Below, piece after piece: positions 33,091-39,065 of a stretch of 39,065 nucleotides of DNA (position 1 is its first letter; each line of letters opens with the position of its first letter). Source of the DNA: Cladosporium sp. IMV 00045. Its lineage: Eukaryota; Ascomycota; Dothideomycetes; Cladosporiales; Cladosporiaceae. A program made the position numbers and the translations under genes. Where the stretch lies: contig MSJI02000601.1 of NCBI GenBank assembly GCA_001931905.2, positions 1 to 39,065 on the forward strand, in the 5' to 3' direction. The notes below the pieces were generated by a model, which saw only the letters and a list, made by a program, of their open reading frames with translations, did no database searches and had not been told where the DNA came from.

Positions 33091-33935
33091 ATGAGTCCAG
33101 GTCACAAATCACCTCACTCGATAAATCGAAACATCATGGGCAACAAGTTTCAAGTCCTCACGGATATTCAATTGACCGAGTTTATTGAGTATCTAATCAA
33201 CGCCGATACGAAACCGTGCAAATTAGTCATCTGCACCTCAAAAGAGACATTCATCGACCATTACTGGCCGCCTGCACAGAACCTCAAGCCAACGATGTGG
33301 CCGCCCACCCCAACCCTAACCCTCGAGACGAGACGAACGAAGCAGAACCCGAAGGGAACAAAGCACCAGAGCCGCATGGACTACTGAGACCACCGTCGCT
33401 TCTTAGACTCGCGAGCTCCCAGTCGGTGAAGTTGGCATTCTGTCCAAGCTTATCGCACCTGAGGGCATATCTCGCAAACCTGGCTATTTCCACATCACAT
33501 CAAATCCATGGCAGTGACACCACCAACACCGACAACAAACGGGCAAACCAGCAATTGATAGCAATCCTCAACCCGATAGACATCCACCGATCAACCTCCT
33601 CTTTCTCAGCACAAGGACTCAACCGCACCTTCGCCCTAGCCGTAGAAGCCGCGCACGCTACCAAAAGCCAACTCATCATGGCCGAATGCCCATCACTTCG
33701 ATCTTCTGGGACAGAGCAAAACGACCCTGAAATGGACTACGAGGATGACTTCCCACCGCCACAGCCTGCGCCAGACAACCCCTGGGATGAAGAAGTCTCG
33801 ATACTGAACGTGACGACCAAGAGTTTCGGCGCTGGAGGCCGTGGCTGGGTCGGGCGGACAGTGAGTCTTCGGAGGATAGCTGAGAGGTGGTTCGCGTTCT
33901 CTGCTTTTCAGCGTGATGAGAAGGGTGATGAATGA
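33091..33935 (+). pseudogene. Pezizomycotina-type hypothetical protein gene with an apparent frame break
   Basis: Two overlapping frames look like one gene. Frame 1 (33091 to about 33260) reads MGNKFQ from 33136, then FIEYLINADTKPCKLVICTS. The next frame (from about 33255 to 33935) reads PLLAACTEPQ, LLRPPSLLRLASSQSVKLAF, LNPIDIHRSTSSFSAQGLNR, NPWDEEVSILNVTTKSFGAG and GWVGRTVSLRRIAERWF, then stops. One base inserted near GACCATTACTGG (33256-33267) would join them. The alternative is an intron at 33296-33387 (GTGGCC...CTGAG, 92 nt), which also keeps frame but has a weak donor. The pattern of a beta strand with CTS followed by late WDEEVSILNVTT suggests a P-loop-like or recombinase-like fold, but I cannot name the family. 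An ATG at 33023 opens 23 codons that end by overlapping the 33091 ATG (ATGA). Status (broken gene, sequencing error or spliced) is open. Confidence 0.6.
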
Positions 33936-34207
33936 GCACCTGTGCTAGATTCAGAGGCATGAAGATGGCTGCTCAAGTTTGGGTTCTGTTCAGTTACCGC
34001 CACATGCAGGTCTCTGGCTATACCAACATCAAACACTGGATTCAATCAGAACGATAGAAGGACATGCACCGGAAATCATGCGTAAAGTGTGGATTCATAT
34101 TCGACCAAAGAAACAAATAAACTCGTGGATATCATCGAAACAACGCAAAACGCCAAAACCACCAAAACTACGAAATCGACAGCCTCCCCCACCCCTGGAG
34201 GATGCGC

Positions 34208-35717
34208 TCAAATGCTCTGCTCCATCTCCGTGATGTACAAGCGAATATGGCTCTCCATCTTCATGTACTCCTCACGAGCACTCTGCACTTCGTGCTCGAT
34301 TTGCTCTTTAAGATCCACCATCTGCAATAAAATTAGCGCACAGCTCGAAATATGCAGAAATACCGCAAGAAACTGACCTTCTTCTCCGTCTGCTCGATTC
34401 TCACCCGCCTCTTCTCCACCTCATCTCCTCTGTCTCTGCGCTCAGCCGCGAGTTCTCTGTGAACCGCCCTCAGCTCCTCCATCTTCTGTCGCGCGTTCGT
34501 AGATTTCTTCTCCGTGTCAGAACGCAGCTTTTCCGTCCTGCCCTGCCACTGCTCGAGCTGCTTGCGAAACATCTTCTCCTTGCGTTCCACTTCGCGAACG
34601 CTGTTGGTCTGCTCAGTGAGCGCATCGCGGTTCTTGCCCGCCTTCTGCCCTTCCTCTTCCTCCTTTGACAACTCAATAGACAAGTCGCTAAGGATGCGCG
34701 TGAGAGATGTAATGTCGGACTGCAGCACAGAAAAGCTATCACTGCTGGTTTGCAAGGCACGGTGTCGCTTGTCGAGACGATCAATTTCGGCGCGGTCGCG
34801 GTTGAGACTCCCTGACAGATCGCGCAGCGATTGCTCGAGAACGGCGGGAGACTGCTCGGTGTAGGGGCGCAACTTGTTCGCTTCTTGTCTCGTGTTCATG
34901 ACGCTGACGGTGCGCTCTTCGAGGACAGACTTGAGCCTTCCCTGCTCGCCCTTGACACGTTCGAGCTTCTCAGTAACACGCTCCTGGCTGGCTTTCAACT
35001 CCAAAAGGCGTGTCCGCAGCTCTCCAGTGCGCTTCTCCTTCTCCTTGAGCGCGGCCTCGACATTCTTCCGGTTCTGCTGCATCTCCTCAAGCTGCTCTTC
35101 CTTCTCTTGGTTCGAATGGTATAATTGCTCGATGTCATTCTTTGTGCGCTCGGATGAGTTATAATGCTGGTCTATGACGCTAGTTTGCGACTCTCGAAAG
35201 CGAATAAAGTTGATAATGTAGCTGAAAATCTTCACCAGTCGCGGATATGTTGGCTTGTAAAGGTCGGAGAATGTGAAGTCCTTGATGCCGCACTCCACCA
35301 GCAGCCTCCGTAGTGTAATGAAGAAGCCCATCAAGTCGCGCGTGTCTGCTGTGAAGATCCGATCTGCATCGTCGCCGTAAGCGTCCTCGGCCGCCATTCG
35401 CATCGCGGGCGCGACCACCTCGCGGGTCGTGTTTGTGAGGAGCTCGGCGAACCATTCGAAGACTTTCTGGATTTGCTGAGGGTTTGGCTTGCGCAGGTCC
35501 TCGACGGAAAAGTTGATGCCAATGTCGCTAATGCATCCCGCGATTTCAGGATCTTTCTGAAGAGGGTGTCAGTACTTGATCTCGCTCTATGCGCGCTGTA
35601 TACTCTTGCGACGACATACCAGTTTCATGAATGCATCCTCATCATCATCTTTTTATGCTTCTGCTGACTTGATTGCTGAGAGCTGCGCGCCATGCTCATT
35701 CTAGGATTGTAGTCCAT
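34208..35717 (-). CDS. NUF2: Kinetochore protein NUF2 (Ndc80 complex), with a frame break in the N-terminal exon
   Basis: Nuf2 pairs with Ndc80 to attach kinetochores to microtubules. Exons on the minus strand are 35717-35620, 35556-34378 and 34321-34208, with introns of 63 and 56 nt. The calponin-homology head has [58 protein letters not shown] and [21 protein letters not shown] long coiled coil follows (about 170-430). The C-terminal exon gives the family ending YITEMEQSI. The first exon starts [15 protein letters not shown], but the acidic [10 protein letters not shown] that follows is one base out of frame, next to a run of five A on the coding strand (35650-35654). Six A would restore it. 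Without that base, the only in-frame start is the ATG at 35628, giving 433 aa; with it, 464 aa. Confidence 0.92.
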
Positions 35718-36744
35718 GCTGGGCATATTGATAAAAGTGCGTTGTAAATACTCTCCAAAACGATGTTGTCCTCGCGCGTTGTCTCATCTCTCTCTCAAGC
35801 GCGGCTGCCCTGCATCGGTTGTTTACCAGCCAAGAATCAACAAAGCGAGCGCGGGGCAACTCAAAGCTCAGGCGGCAAGGCCCCCAATTTCCAATGCCAT
35901 GTGCTGACCATTCCAACCTCACTTCCTTGACTTGCCCGACTTTCTTCACGCAATGTTCCGTGGGGTACAATATGGCGCAACTGAAAAGTCTGAAAGCCTC
36001 ATCACTCCCAGCCAATGCTACTTCCACGAAAATGATGACCAGATGAAGGCAAAGCATCTCTCTTCATATGCCTGGCCGCTATATCAAGAAAACTGGATTC
36101 AACCACAAATACTCGGATGGACCGGGCACTCGATCATCATGACTTAACTTGCTTTTCGTCGATTTTGACTGCATGCTATCGTCTGTCAGAATAATATCCG
36201 CGATCATTGCTTTCATCCGCGCGCCTGGATCTGTGCTTCTGGCCACATTTTAACATCGTACGATACCAAGCATCAATGCTCACTGTATAATTGCTTCCCG
36301 ATCAAAATGACATGCAGTCTCGTACCTGGAGACTGATTACACCATGAGAGAACTTTCACTCAGGTCGACGAGATACCGATTGCATAACACGATGCTGTCT
36401 TGTAATGCATGTTGGAAAGCATGCGACCCAGCATCGCCAATCACTACGTTGCCCTTGGAGCTGGTATACTTTTACCTGATCCAACCCACCAAATCAGATG
36501 TGAGTTTTATTACCCCTCAATATGAGCATTTGTAAGATTTATCAGTTCAATGAGTTGCCGCTCAACATAGCTATTGCTGGAATATGCTGGAAATGTTGCC
36601 TGCCGCCTTCTCAACATGTCTCGAGACCTTAACTTTTAAGAACCTGCCTTCGCACACAAGAAGCCGATATTCTTCTCCTCCCCCTCTCTTCTTTCATTCT
36701 ATCTATATACCTGTCACTCGCTTGATCTTTCGCTTGTCAATACA
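35718..36744. promoter_or_regulatory. 1 kb divergent spacer between NUF2 (-) and the secreted repeat protein (+)
   Basis: The right end has a strong pyrimidine tract (about 36670-36700) followed by CTATATAC at 36703-36710, some 35-40 bases before the ATG, which is a likely core promoter of the repeat-protein gene. The rest is AT-richer, and its short open frames look random. Confidence 0.5.
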
Positions 36745-39065
36745 ATGGCCTTCCGCAGCTCTGCCGCGCTCGTTGCGCTCTCTGCCCGCACTCTTGCCCG
36801 TAAGTACACCAATGTATCCACTACCAACTTCGAAAAAACTGACGAAATCGAACAGAGTCGGGATGGGCCCCTTCCTGGAGTGTCAACAGCACTTCCACTT
36901 CTACCCAAGATGCAGCTGTAGCTTGCATTACTGGTGAGGCGCCGGAAGGCGCAGATGCTTCGACTGTCACCGCCACCCAGGTTGTCGGCGGCTCTGGCAC
37001 CTCGTACATCAACACTGCCAGCCAGTGCGACGCCAACACTCTCTTCAACAACCAGGAGAGTAAAACCGAGTGGGCTATGCCTGGCTCCTCTCCCACCGCT
37101 TCCGTCTCTTCCTCGGACTGGAGCGAGTTCCAGACTCCCACTGGCTCAACCTCCTATGTTAGAGTGGTTCTCTCGACTCTCTACGAGAACGGAACGTCCA
37201 CTTCTACCACAGAGGAGCCCACCATGCCGCTTTCAACCGGCACTGGAATCGACGATGTTACTACTTCAGAGCCAACTGCGCCTTTCGGCAACACCACCGA
37301 GAGCGTTCCTTTGTCCACTGGATTCACTGGCACAGAAACTGGAATCGAGAGTGTTCCTACTTCGGAGCCAAGTGCGCCGTTCGGCAACAGCACCTCCACC
37401 ACTGAGACGATCACCCAAAGCCCGCCGCTCTCCACTGGCATCACCGGCACTGGCAGCGACGAGACTACCACTGGAGATGCAACTGCGCCGTTCACGAACA
37501 GCACTAGCTCCACTCGCGCCTGCGGATTCGTGTGCCCCGACTATATTGATGCATGCAGCAACACCTACGGACCAGGCTGCTACACCTCGTGCCCTGGTGT
37601 GCCTGGCCCCTCTTTCAGCACTCCTTCCTGCTCCTTGACCACTTCAGCTCCTATCGGCACCGGCAGCTCTTCGATCTCCAGCTCGATCGTTGGTCCCTTC
37701 ACCAACTCCTCGACCAGCACCGGAGATGACACTACCCTCATCTCCCCTGTCCAGAGCTCTAGCAGCTCCACCACATCTCCTGCCGCTCCTCAAACCGTCG
37801 TCACCACCCAGACTGTCACCAGCGTCGGCACCGAGACCGTCACGCTCAAGAACGGCACTTCGACTGTCGTTCAGACTTCCGAGGTCCCCATCACGCTCAC
37901 GATTGTGGAGCCTGCTCGTACCGTGACCAGCCTCGAGACTCAGACCCTCACTCTTACCAGGGAGGGCCAGAACGGCACCACGACTGTTACCCAACTTTCT
38001 GTTGTCCCTCACACGACCACGATCGACAGGCCCGTCCGCTACACCGAGGTCAGGACCAGCTACATGACCAAGACTCTCACCACCACCAAGACCGGCAAGA
38101 ATGGCAACCCTACGACCGTCTACAAGACCACCAAGGTTCGCGTTCCTTACACCAAGACCGTCAAGCCACCTGTCTCCTACAGGACCAAGACCGTCATCTC
38201 ATCGGCAGTCGTCACCCTCCCCTGCTCCACCAAGTCGTGCCGCAAGAGCTCCACCACCGCCATCTTCGTCCACAACACCACCCGTGTCGATGCCATCACT
38301 GCTTCCTGCGCCACTTACCCTCCGGTTTACGTCACGAAGACTTCGACTTTCAAGACCACGCTCTCCAGCGCCAAGAAGGTCATAACCACTCAATCGTGCG
38401 ACACCTACACCGTGCCGCCTTCCTCCACCTGGGTCTTCCAGCCAGAGACTTCTTGCTTGAGCAACAGCACCTCCAGCATCGTGAGGCCGGTCAACTCAAC
38501 CCACTCTGCTATCAGCAGCACCTCCAGCATCGTCAGCCCCGTCAACACCACTCGTCCTGCCAGCAGCAGCACTTGCACCATCTACGCCACCTCGGTCTCC
38601 ACCATCTCGCAGCAGAACACTACTAGCCTCAGCACCATTAGTGTCGTCGCTTCTACGACTGTGGTCCCCATCCAGACCACCCCAGTCGCCCCAGTCACTC
38701 CTGGATCGTCCGCTCCGGCCACCTCTCCCGTCGCTCCCGTCACTCCCGGGTCATCAGCTCCGGCCACCTCTCCCATTGCTCCCAGCACTCAGCCCAGCGC
38801 TCCTGCCTCCTCCCCAGTGGCTCCCGTGTCGCCTGAGTCTCCTGCCTCGCCGGCTGGCTCAGACACCACTCTCACCACTCGCATTGGCAGCACGATCCAG
38901 GTTTCTTCGCCTGTCACCGTTACCGCGACTCGTGAGAGCTCTGTCTCTCCCCAAGCAGCCAGAGCAGCCTCAGAGCCCCGTCTCACCTGAGCAGCCTTCA
39001 ACTCCTGTTTCTCCTGAGCAGCCTCAGCAGCCTGAGAGCCCTGTCTCCCCTCAGCAGCCATCGAC
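36745..39065 (+). CDS. Secreted Ser/Thr-rich repeat protein (cell-wall or mucin-like), with a 3' frame break and probably continuing past the window
   Basis: Exons are 36745-36799 and 36856 onward, with a 56-nt intron inside the signal peptide region. A signal peptide (MAFRSSAALVALSARTLA) precedes QSGWAPSW. Next comes a domain with a few Cys (to about residue 100), three PLSTG...EPTAPFGN-type repeats (37210-37515), a Cys patch (ACGFVCPDYIDACSNTYGPG, then CYTSCPG), and three 35-45-residue Thr/Val repeats around TVTSVGTETVTLKNGTSTVV (about 37798-38190). Then come paired SIV-PVN units and a 15-residue tandem repeat PVTPGSSAPATSPVA (38691-38780). N-glycosylation sequons (NGT, NST, NTT) are frequent. 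The frame ends at TGA 38988-38990 (729 aa), but SPVSPEQP-type repeats continue in another frame to the window end. Role in wall or adhesion is inferred from composition; no GPI site is visible. Confidence 0.84.
38691..38780 (+). repeat. Two 45-bp tandem repeats in the secreted protein gene
   Basis: Units 38691-38735 and 38736-38780 differ only at some third positions and one Val/Ile codon, and each encodes the same 15-residue Pro/Ser/Thr motif. Synonymous differences show that the pair is not a fresh copy and is kept at protein level. Confidence 0.9.

Noticed and set aside
33305..33325. Telomere-like CCCTAACCCT
   Set aside because: There are only two partial units, inside a coding-like region; this is not a telomere or an internal telomeric array.
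1..39065. Mobile elements, CRISPR arrays, biosynthetic cluster
   Set aside because: No transposase or reverse-transcriptase motifs, no terminal repeats and no spaced repeats were seen. A lone MFS transporter with housekeeping neighbours does not make a metabolite cluster.

Overview
The window is nuclear DNA of a filamentous ascomycete fungus (Pezizomycotina). A dothideomycete-like lineage is possible, but I cannot fix the lineage by reading alone. The evidence is dense protein-coding DNA with many short introns (about 46 to 212 nt, GTRNGT donors, CTRAY-like branch sites, YAG acceptors), fungal-type orthologues of ATG18, PPS1, PPG1, NUF2, RDI1 and AP-3 beta, and a Ser/Thr-rich secreted wall-type protein. 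There are no operons, no recognisable transposons, no CRISPR array, and no rRNA or tRNA genes that I could see.

Layout from left to right: YND1-type apyrase (-, runs off the left edge); class I glutamine amidotransferase (-); PPS1 dual-specificity phosphatase (-); a 2.3 kb spacer with no supported gene; TYW4/PPM2 wybutosine-synthesis protein (-); ATG18 (+); RDI1 Rho-GDI (-); CHMP7-like ESCRT-III protein (+); DHA1-type MFS transporter (-); U1A/U2B''-type snRNP protein containing a 7-nt microexon (+); SprT/SPRTN-like metalloprotease (-); one-TM fungal protein of unknown role (+); GH125 alpha-mannosidase (-); PPG1 phosphatase (-); Q/P/S-rich unknown protein (+); AP-3 beta subunit (-); Pezizomycotina-type hypothetical protein with a frame break (+); NUF2 kinetochore protein (-); secreted repeat-rich wall/mucin-like protein (+, frame break near its end, probably continuing past the right edge). 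From ATG18 onward the genes mostly alternate strand, giving divergent promoters and convergent 3' ends.

The genes are mainly conserved housekeeping functions with no shared pathway. A loose membrane-trafficking theme (ATG18, CHMP7, AP-3 beta, Rho-GDI, Golgi apyrase) is probably coincidental. I see no convincing new multi-gene system. The points most worth checking are the 7-nt microexon that completes the RNP2 motif of the snRNP gene, three apparent single-base frame breaks confined to the last 6 kb, an over-represented TACATGTA palindrome (one copy inside a 16-bp perfect palindrome in a divergent promoter), and the architecture of the secreted repeat protein.
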